DNA of 64,000 bases from Labia minor (lineage: Eukaryota; Arthropoda; Insecta; Dermaptera; Spongiphoridae), in NCBI GenBank assembly GCA_963082975.1, contig OY720345.1, forward strand, positions 17,696,491 through 17,760,490. Direction: 5' to 3'. A program made the position numbers and the translations under genes. The notes under the pieces are model-generated. The model worked only from the letters and a program-made list of their open reading frames with translations, was not told the DNA's origin and did not search any database. Below are positions 1-11,403 of this stretch, piece by piece; within the stretch, counting starts at the first letter, position 1, and the number at the start of each line of letters is the position of its first letter.

Positions 1-140
1 TAAACGGAACAAATAAGTATGAATATTTTTTTACATCTTTCTACTTTCACACAAACACTCAACAAACGAAACAAATTCGTATATTTAATGTTAAAGTATA
101 CAGGATTCTTGGATATATTTACTTACAATTATAACTATAA

Positions 141-392
141 TTATAAAAGATGAAAATTACCTCTAATTATTAAAATATCTTCCAATATATTTGTATTTAA
201 ACTATTTCTATTGTCTCGTAAAATAAACTTTAAACCAGAGAAAGCTCTTTCAACACTAACTTGTGTTGCAGTATCTCCTAAAACCACCATTGCAATTTTG
301 TATAAATGAGGAATTGTATTTTTATTTTCCTCCCAAAATTGTAAATTAAGTTTTTTACTGTCTAATCTTCGTACCTGGTCAAAGTTATTCAA
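141..392 (-). pseudogene. hAT transposase C-terminal dimerisation domain fragment
   Basis: An 83-codon open frame contains the hAT dimerisation signature: FWEENKNTIPHLYKIA, then TATQVSVERAFSGLK and ILRDNRNSL (compare the family pattern W, then P.L..la, then p.sS..sER.FS). The N-terminal zinc finger and the RNase H-like catalytic core are missing upstream. It ends at a natural stop. It is a relic rather than a host gene, because a hAT terminus lies about 450 bp upstream in the expected orientation. Confidence 0.75.
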
Positions 393-399
393 TATTTGT

Positions 400-467
400 T
401 TAAATTTATTTAATAATTTTATTTATATTTATGAATCATTTTCTTTATATCAATACATAACCCTGTA
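400..467. mobile_element. Single terminus of a Tc1-like element
   Basis: The segment ends in ATACATAACCCTGTA and resembles, over roughly 60 bp, the right terminal inverted repeat of the element at 1276-2046 (both end in AACCCTGTA at a TA). No matching left end is seen. It lies between the hAT transposase fragment and the hAT 5' end, so it is either a deleted insertion or a solo end. Confidence 0.45.
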
Positions 468-929
468 ACAAATAGAATAAATAATTTAAAAAATTAATAC
501 TATCATTAAATCAAAATATCAGTATTAAACAAACGATGAAAACATTAAATTCTGTATTGCGACTACGAGACGCTGCCAACACAACCGAAGGGAGAGTATG
601 ACTAGGACACTAATTTTTGAAACAAAGTTTTTAGCGACACCATGCAGTACGAGACATAACTAATTGAAAAAAATTCGGGGTTGTGTGTTGCCAAAACGCC
701 CAAAAACACCACTTTTGGCAACTCTGGATTGAACACTGAACTGAAATAAACCGATATTATTTTTTTCGGTTCAGCTCCGGTTTTCGTTCCGACAAAAATA
801 CCGGTTTTTTCGGTTTTCGGTTTTCGGTTCAGTTCCGGTTCGAAGCCCTGGTTTAAACCACTAAAAAAAATAATTAATTAGTGGAATTGGAGTAAAAGTA
901 TATTTTTTAAATAAATATATATATATATC

Positions 930-1236
930 TCCAGGAACTGACAAGCCCTGGTTCTATACAGTCCTGCACCAGCAGGACTACTTCAAAAACAAGCAACCAT
1001 AAGCAACAATAGATCGTGATGAGAATAACTCCAGGTGGTACCCAATTTACCCGTCACCTGGAGGATCCGGATCTTCACGAGCACACAAAATGAAGAATAA
1101 AGTTAACACCTAAAGAACATTCATATATGGGCCCACTTAACATCAATACCCTTAAATGTATGGGAGCTTTGCGTGATCCTAGATGGTCCAAACGCAAATA
1201 ATAATAATAATAATATATATATATATATATATTTAA
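930..1236 (+). mobile_element. Possible 3' tail of a LINE-like retroposon
   Basis: A patch of normal base composition (CACCTGGAGGATCCGG, TATGGGCCCACTTAAC, GGGAGCTTTGCGTGATC) stands out from its AT-rich surroundings. It ends in CAAACGCAAATAATAATAAT, running into AAT and AT microsatellite repeats. Such a repeat tail is common for non-LTR retroposon 3' ends. No reverse transcriptase is visible, so the class is a guess. Confidence 0.3.
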
Positions 1237-1275
1237 TTTTATAAAATGTTCTCAGAAAATATTATTATCATAATA

Positions 1276-2046
1276 CAGGGTTATGCATTATAATAAATAA
1301 AATTATTCAATGATATATATAAATGAAATCAAAATAAATACAAATAATTTTTATCTGTTGCAAAAAATCGTTGAAATTTGAACACTAATAAATTAAATTA
1401 ATCTAAATTTATTAATTAATTATTGTATTTATTTTGTTTTCATCTTTTTTTTGACCCAAATGACTTTAAATTATAACGACTCTGAAGTCGAAATATTTCT
1501 ACCTGAAGAAGAATCTTCTGTAGACTCCGAACCCATAAATAACTCAAGAAAAAAACGAAACATGGTTATCTCGGAAATAATTAAAGGTGTAAGACGAGTA
1601 TTTGAAAGAAATGCTCCAGTCAAAGAAATACCTGAAAATCTTGACCTCTCAATTTCGGCCGTTTATAAATTAATAAAACAAAATAGGGAGGAAATAGTTT
1701 TTACTAAAAAAGGAAGAAAAGAGACACCAAATGGAGGAAAAAAAATAAAATTTCTCAATATCTCTTTAGAGATTCTTAATGAAGAATTGGTTTCTGAAGG
1801 AATTTTGAAGAGCCGAAATACCATCTCAAGGACCCTTAAAACCATTAAATATACTAGGAAGAAGCTCGTTAGAATTCAAATGAAACGAAACAACCAAAGA
1901 ACAGTTGAAAGTAGACAACTGTATGCAAGAGGTATAGAATAACTTAATGACTCAAATTTGGTTTTTAAATAAAATTTTGTTTATATTTATTTTGAATTTA
2001 TTTATATACTATTGAATAATGTTATTTATATTAATGCAAAACCCTG
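1276..2046 (+). mobile_element. Deleted Tc1/IS630-like transposon with about 50-bp TIRs
   Basis: The left end, CAGGGTTATGCATTATAATA, and the right end (reverse complement CAGGGTTTTGCATTAATATA) form imperfect terminal inverted repeats of about 50 bp. They are flanked by TA at 1274-1275 and 2047-2048, the Tc1/mariner target. The 771-bp interior keeps only the DNA-binding part of a transposase. The DDE catalytic region is absent, so the copy cannot encode its own transposition. Confidence 0.75.
1451..1942 (+). pseudogene. Tc1/IS630-like transposase, N-terminal half only
   Basis: The 163-codon frame has a helix-turn-helix-like segment at about residues 38-75 (RRVFERNAPVKEIPENLDLS, then ISAVYKLIKQ). 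A second follows at about 105-135 (ILKSRNTISRTLKTIKYTRK), then RNNQRTVESRQLYARGIE. Paired HTH domains followed by a YTRKK linker are usual for Tc1/IS630 transposases just before the DDE domain. The frame stops where that domain should begin, and the right TIR follows about 100 bp later. The exact subfamily is not certain. Confidence 0.6.
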
Positions 2047-2084
2047 TAATGAAAAAAAATCAAATAATTAATTTAAAAAAAAAA

Positions 2085-2282
2085 TATGCAAAGCTTAAGG
2101 CGCCACAGGGTGAGAGGTTAGCGAAGCTGCCTCACATTCTCGTGGTCCCGGGTTCAAGTCCCAGGCCTAGCAAGGGAATTGCTCTATCTGGGGTCTATAG
2201 GACTTTGCATTGTCGATCCGACATACTTGCCCCCACCCCCTCCCTCTTCATCTCAGTATATCTACCAAGAAAATTAATATAA
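2085..2282 (+). mobile_element. tRNA-derived SINE
   Basis: A GC-richer island has a tRNA-like head: GGTTAGCGAAGCTGCC near 2117-2132 resembles a tRNA D-arm, and GGTCCCGGGTTCAAGTCCC at 2144-2162 is a near-perfect T-arm with a Pol III B box (GGTTCAAGTCC). An unrelated body (GGGTCTATAGGACTTTGC, then a C-rich run near 2230) and an AT-rich tail follow. There is no cloverleaf with a matching acceptor stem, so it is not a functional tRNA. Confidence 0.6.
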
Positions 2283-2920
2283 TATTGTCTTCTATTATAA
2301 CATACAATATAATATGTTTAGTATAATATTTAATCAATAAATGAATAAATTAAAGAATAAATAAGAAAATAAAAAATAAATTAAGGCTTTGATATACTGA
2401 AATGATAATATAATTGAAAAGTCTTAAAAATAATTATTATTATATTTACATGAGCACAAATTAATGAATAATTAATTTGATTTTCTTTTCATTAATTATT
2501 ATATTTTTGATTCTTGAATGTTTGAGATACATATATATAATGTATATTATTGGTTTACCTAAGTATAGCATATATGATAGATATATATAATACATAATCA
2601 TACATATAATATATTTATTTAATTGTGTTATATGTAATTTTGATAACCGATTTTATTATTTCTGGAAAATATATTTAAAATAGGTTACATAAATTAACAA
2701 AAATAATTAAATAAAAACATGAACATATTGAAATATTAAAATAAATACCTGGAAAATAATTAAATTTCACGTTATTTCAAATTACAAAAACAAAACAAAC
2801 AAACTAATAAAAACATTATTCATAATTCACTAATATAAATAAATAAATAAAATAGTTCCCAATCCTCTCACTATGTCTCTGGGAGCAATTAGATATAAAT
2901 AATATAATAATATTATTTAC
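2283..2920. other. AT-rich stretch beside the Gypsy fossil
   Basis: No gene is seen. The part next to 2921 may be the remains of the retroelement's 3' LTR, since it begins TGTAAATAATA on the minus strand directly after a purine tract. No second LTR copy in the window can confirm this. Confidence 0.4.
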
Positions 2921-5340
2921 ATCTTCCCCCTACAAGTTAATTTTCGGAAGAAAATGGAGACAATTTATTTGTGTGGAAATAATTAGAGCACTTTTTCTTT
3001 TTTCCGCTATCAACTTCATAAATTGATGTTGAAATTCTTTTCGTAATTTTAAAAGGTCCAGATCTCACTTTATCAGTTTTCTTCCTATTTATTTTGTTTC
3101 CGTTTTCAATATACACTCTATTTCCAATCTTAAATTCATGAGTTTTCCGATTCTTGTCTATTCTTGCTTTATTCTTTTCAAAACTCTTCATTGAATTTTC
3201 GAAAGCCTTCTTCCTTAATTCCATAAGACAATTTCTGTTTAGTTTATCGAATGGATCAATGGGCGATTTTTTTCCAAATAGCAAATATGCTGGTTCAAAC
3301 TTTGTTGAGCTATGAATAGTTTTGTTATATTCTATAACACAATCCTCTGCAATCTTTGTCCAAACTCTGGTATCTCTACTATTAATTTTACATCTTATTC
3401 GGTTAACCAGAGTTTGGTTCAGTCTTTCGTTTAGTCCATTAGATTGAGGACAGTCAATAGTGGTAAATATTAATTTTATTTGATTATTCTTTAAATAATT
3501 TTTGAAATCCTTTGAGTTTAGGGCCGTATATTGGTCAGATAAAATGATTTTAATTTTAGCCTTTTCTTCTAATTTTTCAATCATTTTTATAAAATCTTTT
3601 GCACATTGACCTGTAGAAGTAAATATCCATGCATATCTAGTAAAATGATCAACCAGAATATGCATAAACTTCTTTGGTGATCTGTTTCCTCCGAAACCTC
3701 CCACGGAATCTATGGACATGATCTCATAGGGTTCAGTTGGTGGACCCAACTTTGACATAAAACCTATTTGTCTGCCTCTTCGCACTTTATTTTCTCTGCA
3801 AATTGTACAGTTTTTACAAAATTTATATATTAATTGATCAAAATTTTTAAAATAATAGATTGGTCTTATCTTTTCACTCATTTGACCTGCACCAATGTGA
3901 CCATAGTACTCATGTACCCTTTTTATTAAATTTAAACCAAATTTCTCCGATACAAATATCCTTGATCTACCTCTTAATTTCCTGAATGTAATATTATAAC
4001 GTTTTTCCGTATCTTTAGTAGAATTCAATTCTTTAAAATTTTCTTTTTGATCCTTCTTTATTTCGTTAAGTTCCACTATATTGACTACCTTAATCGTATC
4101 TTCGTTTTCGAAATATTCTAGTATTGGCTGTCTTGAGAGGAGGTCTGCCAGTAAATTGTCCTTTCCTCTTTTATAAATTATTTTGAAATTGAATTGGGAC
4201 AAGTAGTGAACCATATCTCACAATATTTCATCAGTTCTTGACTTAGTACGAAAATTCTCCAATGGTTTGTAATCTCAATACACAGTGAATTCTCGACCAA
4301 TCAAATAATATTGCCAAAACTATATGGCATCTTTAATGGCCTTACACTCTAAATGGATAATGCCTAATTTTTTTTCTTTTTCAGAAAGTCTTCTCGAAAA
4401 ATAGGCTATTGGATATAGCTTTCCATCAACTTGAGGTTGTTTTAGAGTTGCCCCTCTAAGCCCTTTAAACTTGCGCCCGTTTCAATGAATACCTCTTTGT
4501 TGGTATCATAAATTGGTAAAATTGGAGCTGAACATAAATGTTCCTTTATTAAATTGAAGCTGTTCTCACAGTCATCAGTCCATTTAAATTCTGTATTTTT
4601 TTTCAATAGTTTGTGCAAAGGTTCAAGCTTTTCCGAACTTTTTTCAATATATTTCAAGTAAAAGTTTATCGATCCCAATATGCTTCTTACTCCTGATTTA
4701 TCTGTTGGTCTCTTTAGATTTCTTATCGCAATCAAGTTTTCTTGTGTGGGAGATATTTTATTTTCTTGAATAAAATGACCAAGATACTTTACTGAATTAG
4801 CAGCAAATGAGCATTTTTCCAATTTAAGTTTGAAACCCTCCTTTTCTATGACTTGTAATAGTTTCCTAACTTGTTCAACATGTTCATCCCATGTTTTAGA
4901 AAACAGCAAAATATCGTCCATGTAATTTATACAGCATTCATCAAGATTATTTCTTCTAATGACATTTGAAAGAGTCCTTTGAAAAATTGCTGGGGCATTC
5001 TTTAGTCCAAACGGCAGAACCTTGAACATGAACTTTCCAAAATTTGTGATGAATGAAGATTTTTCTCTATCTTTTTCTTTTAAAGGAATATTCCAGAAGG
5101 CAGAGTTTATATCAACTACAGTGAAATATTTGCAGTTAGACACTTTGTCTATCACATCATTTATGGTCGGAAACGGATAACATTCGGGTAAAATTAAGCT
5201 ATTCAACCTTCTGAAATCGATACATAATCTTGTCCTTCGACCATCTTCTTTTTTGTATGCAAGTGTTACAGGTGATGAGAAGGGTGAGTCTGACGTAATA
5301 TGTATTTTCCAAATTTTCATCAATCTTGATTTTCAAAACG
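2921..5340 (-). mobile_element. Ty3/Gypsy LTR retrotransposon fossil (pol part)
   Basis: Read on the minus strand, the order is reverse transcriptase (YMDD box), RNase H, then integrase with an HHCC zinc-finger region, an rve catalytic core and a C-terminal domain. RT-RNaseH-integrase order is that of Ty3/Gypsy. A purine tract at 2922-2932 followed by TG marks the probable start of the 3' LTR. No gag, protease or 5' LTR is recognised, so the left part is lost. The copy is broken, with at least two or three interruptions, but domains are still easy to read, suggesting moderate age. Confidence 0.85.
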
Positions 5341-5714
5341 CGATATCCATTAATACGTTTAAATATAAATTAAGATAGTATTTATATATTTTTATTAATA
5401 CTCATGTCACTAAGAATGATAATTATTTTTTATTAGAGATAATTTTTTTTTTGTTTGAAAAACAAATGTATATTTATATATTTGTATAAATAAGTGAACT
5501 ATGAATTTGTTAGATTAATATTCATGTGTGTTAGATTCTAAAAACTTTCTAGTGAACTTGTCTTGTTTGTTTTTCATTCAAAGTCCAAATTAACTCATCT
5601 AATTATATACCTACATATACATTCAATGTATTATTCTAAATAAAAATTAATAGTTTTATGAAATATAAAATAAGTTTTTGTTATATATATTTTAATATTC
5701 TCTTTTTTAGATTG

Positions 5715-6495
5715 CACTTTAAGGTCAATATTACAATGAAATTTTATTTCATAAATAGTTTTTATGAATTACTAATTATAATCTATTTCTTTGTAATTAA
5801 ATCCAACATTTATTTACATTTAACAATTTTGAAAATTTGTTAAAAGAGGTCAGGTCAATAAGTCTGTGACTTATGACTTGAATGAAACAGGTTTTTTTGA
5901 TAAAAAATTATTTTATTTTTAACTTAGTCTCCACTTTGAGCTCTATACACTTCGTCCAACGTTTCTCCAATATTTTTATCCCTTCCAAAAAATAAGATTT
6001 GACGAGGATATTAAAATAATGTTAGATTTGTTTGTGAGATGATTTTGAATCCAATCTCTTTCCGCTGATCCATTTCTTCAGGTTTGTAAACATGAAATAG
6101 TCATTCGGGGCTAAATCCGGAGGATAATGCGGATGAGGGAGCAAATCATATCCCAATTCATAGATTTTCATGGAAATTCACTTTTTTCCATTTTCATCTC
6201 CAATCACAAAGTAGTATTTTATTAATAGATGTCAAACAAAAACTAAAACACCCAGCTGGTTCTAATTTCGACAGGAGTCAGCTGATTGTTGCCTTCAGAC
6301 AGGAACAGTGTTGCCATTTTATTTAAGAGACGGGAAATTCAAAAATTCACGGACTTATTGACCTGCCCTCGTATAACAAATTTTCAAAATTGTTTAATGT
6401 AAATAAATGTTGCTTGTAATTACAAGAAATATATTATAATTACTAATAGAAACTATTTATGAAATAAAATTTCATTGTTTTATTCACTTAAAGTG
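5715..6495. repeat. Long palindromic repeat split at its centre by a mariner-like element
   Basis: The left arm, about 5715-5842, and the right arm, about 6372-6495, are inverted copies of each other over roughly 125 bp (for example ACAATGAAATTTTATTTCAT against ATGAAATAAAATTTCATTGT). Without the element at 5843-6371 the arms would meet in AAAATTTGT-TA-ACAAATTTT, an almost perfect palindrome with a TA at its centre. It is a foldback repeat with no coding capacity. Confidence 0.75.
5843..6371. mobile_element. Mariner-like non-autonomous element, 529 bp
   Basis: Inverted ends (AGGTCAGGTCAATAAGTCTG, and on the opposite strand GGGCAGGTCAATAAGTCCG) are bounded by TA at 5841-5842 and 6372-6373. Internal minus-strand fragments look like eroded mariner transposase. 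For example, the sequence around 6095-6135 can be read as an L-A-P-N-D-Y-F-like stretch near the third catalytic Asp. No long frame remains. A single end of the same family sits at 42581-42645. Confidence 0.65.
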
Positions 6496-7507
6496 ATGAA
6501 AAATACCATATTAGTTATCATATGATGCGATACAATTTTTATCCTAAATATTTTTCTTTATTAATTATTGAAATTAACTAATAATTGATTAATATTCATA
6601 TTCAATTATATTCTCTCTCTCTCTCTCATATTTGAATATTATAATAAAAAAAATTTCTAAAACATCATTTTACATTGGTAGTACAAATATCACTTTGTTT
6701 AAAAAAATTATATTTAAATTTACACGTTATAATGTAACTGTATTAATAAAATAAAAATAATAAAAAATAGATTTAAAAAAACCCCTAGAAAACTGAAATA
6801 TTATGATAAAAAATAATAACTGATTGTACTGAAACGACATTACAACATAATTATGAATGAACGTAATTTATCATCCTATTATACATATTTTGCAATTGTA
6901 ATATAAATTGAATAAAAAAAACATATATTTCAAATTCATTACCTATTATCTATTATGTCACGATAATAATAAAATAATTGAATAAATTTCATTTTAAAAA
7001 GGCTTAAATAAAACTTGATAAAATATACTTTTATAATATTTATTATATTTCAAATTTTCTTCAAAATTTTCAAATTAAATATAAGTTTAACAAATAAATT
7101 ATTCTATAGTTTAAAGAGATGCCTATAATAATATGCTTCAATACTAATTCAAACCTATTTACCAAGTCATATTTATTTACATAACTTTAAAATAATCATC
7201 TAAATTCAATTTCAATTTATATTTTCTTTTTTTTTCTTTTTGATGTAATTTTAATTATAAATTTATAAATTGCATTGAGAATTATCTTCTTTCTTGATCT
7301 TCTGCCTTTATTTGTGTGAATTAGACTATTTATTAATAAAAATTTTTTAATGTTATTAACGGTAATATACTGGTCAAGCTATAATAAGGATAATAATAAT
7401 AAATATTTTTTATTTTTTTATAATTTAATGTCAACTTTGCAAGCTCTGTTGATGGCTATCCATGCATTAACAAAAAATAAATGAGCCGGTAAAATAAATT
7501 ATAGATA

Positions 7508-7558
<51 letters not shown>

Positions 7559-7864
7559 ATCACATAATTCTCTTTTAATCATATTATTATTTATTTCATT
7601 TCGTTTATTTAACAAAAAGAATAAATTAACTAATAACAAAATAAAAATAATGAAAATATTTACTATTAAAAATCATAGTAAAGCACAATATTTTAAATAT
7701 ATACCTATAAATAAAGGTACATTAATATTATAAAACTCTTGAATCATATTAATTTATTGATTTTGATATTCTTTGATATTTATTCATACTTATTGATTGA
7801 TCTAATTTAAGAATAAATCCAATAATTTTTTTATTTAAACATATAGAGATCAAAAACCCTCTGA
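6496..7864. other. AT-rich intergenic DNA
   Basis: No gene or element recognised apart from short simple repeats: CT at about 6611-6626 and the long TA run at 7510-7559. Confidence 0.5.
7510..7559. repeat. (TA)n microsatellite
   Basis: About 25 uninterrupted or nearly uninterrupted AT dinucleotides. Confidence 0.9.
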
Positions 7865-8099
7865 CAGTGATTCTCAACCTTTTTTTTTACCGCGGCACAC
7901 TTTTAACGGTTTAAAAATTTCGCGGCACGCAAAGAAAATAATAAGTGTAAAAGTTTACCATATTGAAAAAAGTGGTCCCAAAAACGGTTTACCTTTTTTT
8001 AAGAACCAAATTAAAAAAATTTAGAAAAAAAAGTCGGAAATGTTTAAGAGCTTCTTTACATTTGTAATAATCTCGCGGCATAACGGTTGAGAATCACTG
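7865..8099. mobile_element. hAT MITE, CAGTGATTCTCAACC family
   Basis: The ends CAGTGATTCTCAACC and GGTTGAGAATCACTG are perfect 15-bp inverted repeats of the hAT type. The inside has the GCGGCACAC / GCGGCACGC motifs shared with the copies at 55682 and 63475. It is 235 bp with no coding capacity. No clean target duplication is visible. Confidence 0.75.
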
Positions 8100-8925
8100 C
8101 TCTAATATGTGAATTTCATATTTTCGAAATTTTAGGGCTCTTATATTTAAATAATTAATTAATAATTAATAAATTTCTAGATTAATATATAAATAATCGG
8201 ATTTATTTTATTAATTTTTGAAATTTTTATAAAAAATAAATTTTCCAATTTGATTATATATTTAGTTATTAGATAATATAAATCTTTTATTATATTGTGT
8301 TATAATAGTCCAAAAGTTAATATATTAGACATTCGAATGAGAGTGAAGGTTAGTTAGCTGATTTGTTCGATGAATCACATTATCTGTTCTTTAATCACTG
8401 AACAATTCAATGCACATTATATAGAGTTTACAGTACATCATTAAACATCCACAAAAACCTCAATATAGTTTATATTAAAGCTTTTTTGTTATAAAGTAAA
8501 TAAATTGAAATATCTATCTTAATATATTAATCTATAATAAAATATATAAATTAAAAATGATTGATTAATCTTGATACTTAAACATATATCCAATACTTGC
8601 TTATCTTAATCATTAAGATTATGATATTTCATAAGATTATGATTAAATAAAATATTAAGAAGGAATTTATTTATAAATAAATATTCTATAATAAAATTTT
8701 TCATTGAATCTTAAAAAATATAATCAAAAAATCTACCTATCTATCAGGAAAGTTTTTGGCCGCAGCAAACACATTCCAACAACTATCTTTATCAATGCTT
8801 ATCTTCAAAAATAAACTAGTATTAACTACTAACTCTTTATCTTGAGCCATTTACAAACAATGCTTATCTTCAATAAAATATAAATTAGTTAAACAAATAA
8901 GAATTTACTGAAGAATATATATATA
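8100..8925. other. AT-rich intergenic DNA
   Basis: No gene, RNA or recognisable repeat seen. Confidence 0.4.
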
Positions 8926-9817
8926 AGGTTTGTAAAAAGAAAAGGTGAATTTGGAATTATTTCGAAAAATATTTATTTATTCATCAATATCCATTTCGTC
9001 CCGTTCAAAGTAATTCCCCTCAGATATAATGCACTTTCTTCCAATCGTCGAAGTAATTTTGAAATGAGCTTTTCGGTATGGCCATCAGCTCGTTCTTCGA
9101 TTCCGACTTTATCTAATCATTTGTGGCAAAACGCTTCCTTTTATTGGTCTCTTCAGTTTTAAGTATAGGAAAAAGTCACGGGGAGCCAAATTTGGTAAAT
9201 ACGGTGGTTGAGACATGATTACGGTGATGTTTTTGGCCAAAAAATCACGACCAAGCAATGATGTGTGAGCTGGTACATTATCGTGATACAGATTCCATGA
9301 TTTGTTTTTCCACAATTCCGATCGTTTGAGCCGTATTGCTTCACGCAAACGTTGCATACCTTCCTTGCAGTATTCCATATTTACAGTACGACTTGTTGGC
9401 AAGAAGTCCTGATGCACACACCATTGTAATCGAAGAAAACAGTAAGCAAAACCTTCACATTTGATCGAACTTGGCGTGCTTTTTTAAAGCACTTGTACTA
9501 ATAAACTTTTTTTTGAGACAAAGTAGACTCGCCGAATGCCAGATTCAACATTTTAGGTGCACTTTATTCCATTTCTAACGCAAAATTTAATATAGATTCT
9601 TGGATCCATTTTTTTTAAAGTAAAAAATCGAGGAACACACAAAAATGTGACTAACTTTTTCAGTAGTCAAAAACAAACTACTAATCCAAAATGGTTGATA
9701 ATGTCAATATATGAGAAACATATGTGTACCAACATTAAAAAAAACACAAATTGCGATAATCGAATATACACAGACCGCGAAAATTTAAAATTCATCCTTT
9801 CTTTTGTACAAACCTCC
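8926..9817 (-). mobile_element. Mariner transposon copy, deleted (892 bp)
   Basis: The ends AAGGTTTGTAAAAAGAAAAG and (opposite strand) AGGTTTGTACAAAAGAAAGG are the TIRs also seen at 23720-24122. TA flanks lie at 8924-8925 and 9818-9819. The coding strand is minus. The length is well below the usual 1.3 kb because the first half of the transposase is missing. The downstream part, about 8990-9110, still reads as the transposase C-terminus but is out of frame. Confidence 0.8.
9109..9417 (-). pseudogene. Mariner transposase fragment (catalytic DD34D part)
   Basis: The frame holds YHDNVPAHTS with the second catalytic Asp and LAPRDFFLYLKLK with the third. Thirty-four residues lie between these two Asp, the mariner DD34D spacing. 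The first catalytic Asp and the N-terminal HTH are missing. The frame closes at a stop shortly after KGSVLPQMIR, where intact relatives continue for about 50 residues. It is inactive. Confidence 0.8.
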
Positions 9818-10137
9818 TATATATATTATAAGTAATATTATACAGAATCAATATGTATTAACAAGTTTTTATAAAAGAATAATTTTCATAAAAGAACAGG
9901 AAAAAATATTTTAAAGATATACCGATTAGAATTTTAATTTAATCCTAACATTTCAATCTTACTTTACCCTCCTGATGAACAATTTTAACTAAATGTATTT
10001 AAATACAAAGTACACATACACATCCATGAATGATAATAATTATAAAACAAAAATTAATTAATAATATATATTTATAATATCACCCTAAGTATAAATTATT
10101 ACTTCAACAGTTCAAATTTCAAGTATCATCATTTACT
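9818..10137. other. AT-rich DNA upstream of the first FABP exon
   Basis: No gene or repeat family recognised. Confidence 0.4.
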
Positions 10138-10175
10138 TATATATACGTATAGTGTGTGAGTGAGCGATAGAGACT
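10138..10175 (+). promoter_or_regulatory. Candidate TATA promoter of FABP exon 1a
   Basis: TATATATAC at 10138-10146 lies about 127 bp before the ATG of exon 1a. A GC-richer segment (GTGTGTGAGTGAGCGATAG) begins about 12 bp later. A start near 10165-10175 would leave a leader of about 100 nt. TATA-like strings are common in this AT-rich DNA, so this is weak. Confidence 0.25.
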
Positions 10176-10272
10176 TGAAATGATATAATAAATTTACAGA
10201 GGAATATTAAGTTAGTCATTTGAAATCATTTGATAAGACATTATTGATAAAATATTCAAGTAAAGAAACAAA

Positions 10273-10345
10273 ATGGATTCGTGCATAGGAAAACAATATA
10301 AATTGGCATCGAGTGATAAATTTCTTGAATATATGAAAGCATGTG
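10273..10345 (+). CDS. FABP alternative first coding exon (1a)
   Basis: ATG followed by 24 codons and one extra base (MDSCIGKQYKLASSDKFLEYM, then KACG), ending at a consensus donor G|GTAAGT. It matches exon 1b (14012-14084) in length (73 bp), splice phase and 14 of 25 residues. It carries the FABP opening pattern G.K.YKL....F.EYMKA.G, which forms the first strand and start of the helix-turn-helix lid. No second set of exons 2-4 exists before exon 1b, so it most simply splices to the shared exon 2 at 25666. A first exon left over from a partly deleted duplicate gene is the alternative. Confidence 0.7.
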
Positions 10346-10797
10346 GTAAGTTATCATATAAATCTACTCTTTTTATTCGTTTAATTGTTTTATTATAATC
10401 TAATCCTAACAATAAAGAATGTGACCTCGTGTCATATTTGATAGGAACTGGTTAATTTAATTCAAAAATGAGATGAAAGGATTCAAGTGGTTTAAATAAA
10501 GAATCCGTTCTATTCTTATTGGAAAAGAAAAGAATATGTCTTTATATATGATATAATGCTCCACTACCTGGATATTCTCAATTTCTTTTGAGATATATTA
10601 TAATAGTTAGATAAGAGAAGAATTTAACTCGATTAAATTAATTATTAATTGAATTAAATGTATACAAGGATTAGATGGGAATAAAATTCTTATAATAATT
10701 AAATTTCTTTGATTTGGCTACTTGTATTCAAATCCTTTTATTGTATTGTTGATTTTAAACACTAATTTAGGAAACAAATATAAAAAAATAAAAAATA
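10346..10797. other. Intron start of the exon-1a transcript
   Basis: AT-rich sequence with no recognised element before the HINE-A copy. Confidence 0.4.
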
Positions 10798-11403
10798 AGC
10801 TGGAGTGTTTCCACTCGACTATCTCGCAAATTTGAATTGGATTAATTAACATATATTATATTTAAATTAAATTTAATTAATTATAAATTAAAATTAATAA
10901 ATAATATTTATTAAATCAACGCATGTTTGGCTCTTTGTTGATGGCACCACGTCACATGCTGGCGCGTGATTTGTAGTAGTGTTAAAAAATTATTTCCGGT
11001 ACTTTCAGAGTTTCAATCAAGCTGAAATTCTATATATAGGAGTTTTATACAATTTTTAATCATGTGAAAAACTATCAAACATATATCTTTATTTTTACGG
11101 TCTCTTTAGAGGAAACAAAATCAAAACGTTGTAGATAATGACCCTCTTCCGGTTGAGCTACATTTCTCAAAAGTTGATAGAAAACTACGAATTTTGAATA
11201 ATTGCCGTATACCAAATTTCATTATTCTAGCTCAAACCGTTTTTGAGTAATCTTGTCTACATACATATACACATACACACACACACAGACATTTTTCTCA
11301 ACCTTAGTGAAAATGATTCAGGGACCTTCAAAACGTATAAAAACATCAAAATCTCGACATCGAAAATTTTCGTGATCGCAATACTATCTCTAGCGAGATA
11401 GTA
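10798..11403 (-). mobile_element. HINE-A element, copy A1 (Helentron-like)
   Basis: A copy of the roughly 600-bp family A, inverted. Read on the minus strand it begins ACTATCTCGCTAGAGATAGT (a hairpin), has a CA/TG microsatellite core, and ends GCGAGATAGTCGAGTGGAAA followed by a short hairpin and AGCT. The 5' and 3' parts share the 10-bp inverted motif ACTATCTCGC / GCGAGATAGT. No reading frame is present. Confidence 0.6.

Larger units (their letters stand above)
1..850 (-). mobile_element. hAT DNA transposon remnant, 5' end and transposase C-terminus
   Basis: The right edge, read on the minus strand, begins CAGGGCTTCGAACCGG, a typical hAT terminal sequence, followed by repeated CCGAAAA units. 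The flank 851-858 could be one half of an 8-bp target duplication. About 450 bp further in is the C-terminal dimerisation segment of a hAT transposase. A full element would need well over 1 kb of transposase between them, so this copy is internally deleted. The other end lies left of the window or is lost. A Tc1-like terminus is embedded at about 400-467. Confidence 0.65.

Noticed and set aside
930-960. A second hAT terminus from the AGCCCTGG motif near 945
   Set aside because: The neighbouring bases do not continue as a hAT terminus and no inverted partner is seen.
2101-2165. A functional tRNA gene
   Set aside because: It has a good T-arm but no complete cloverleaf, and is fused to a non-tRNA body, as expected for a SINE.
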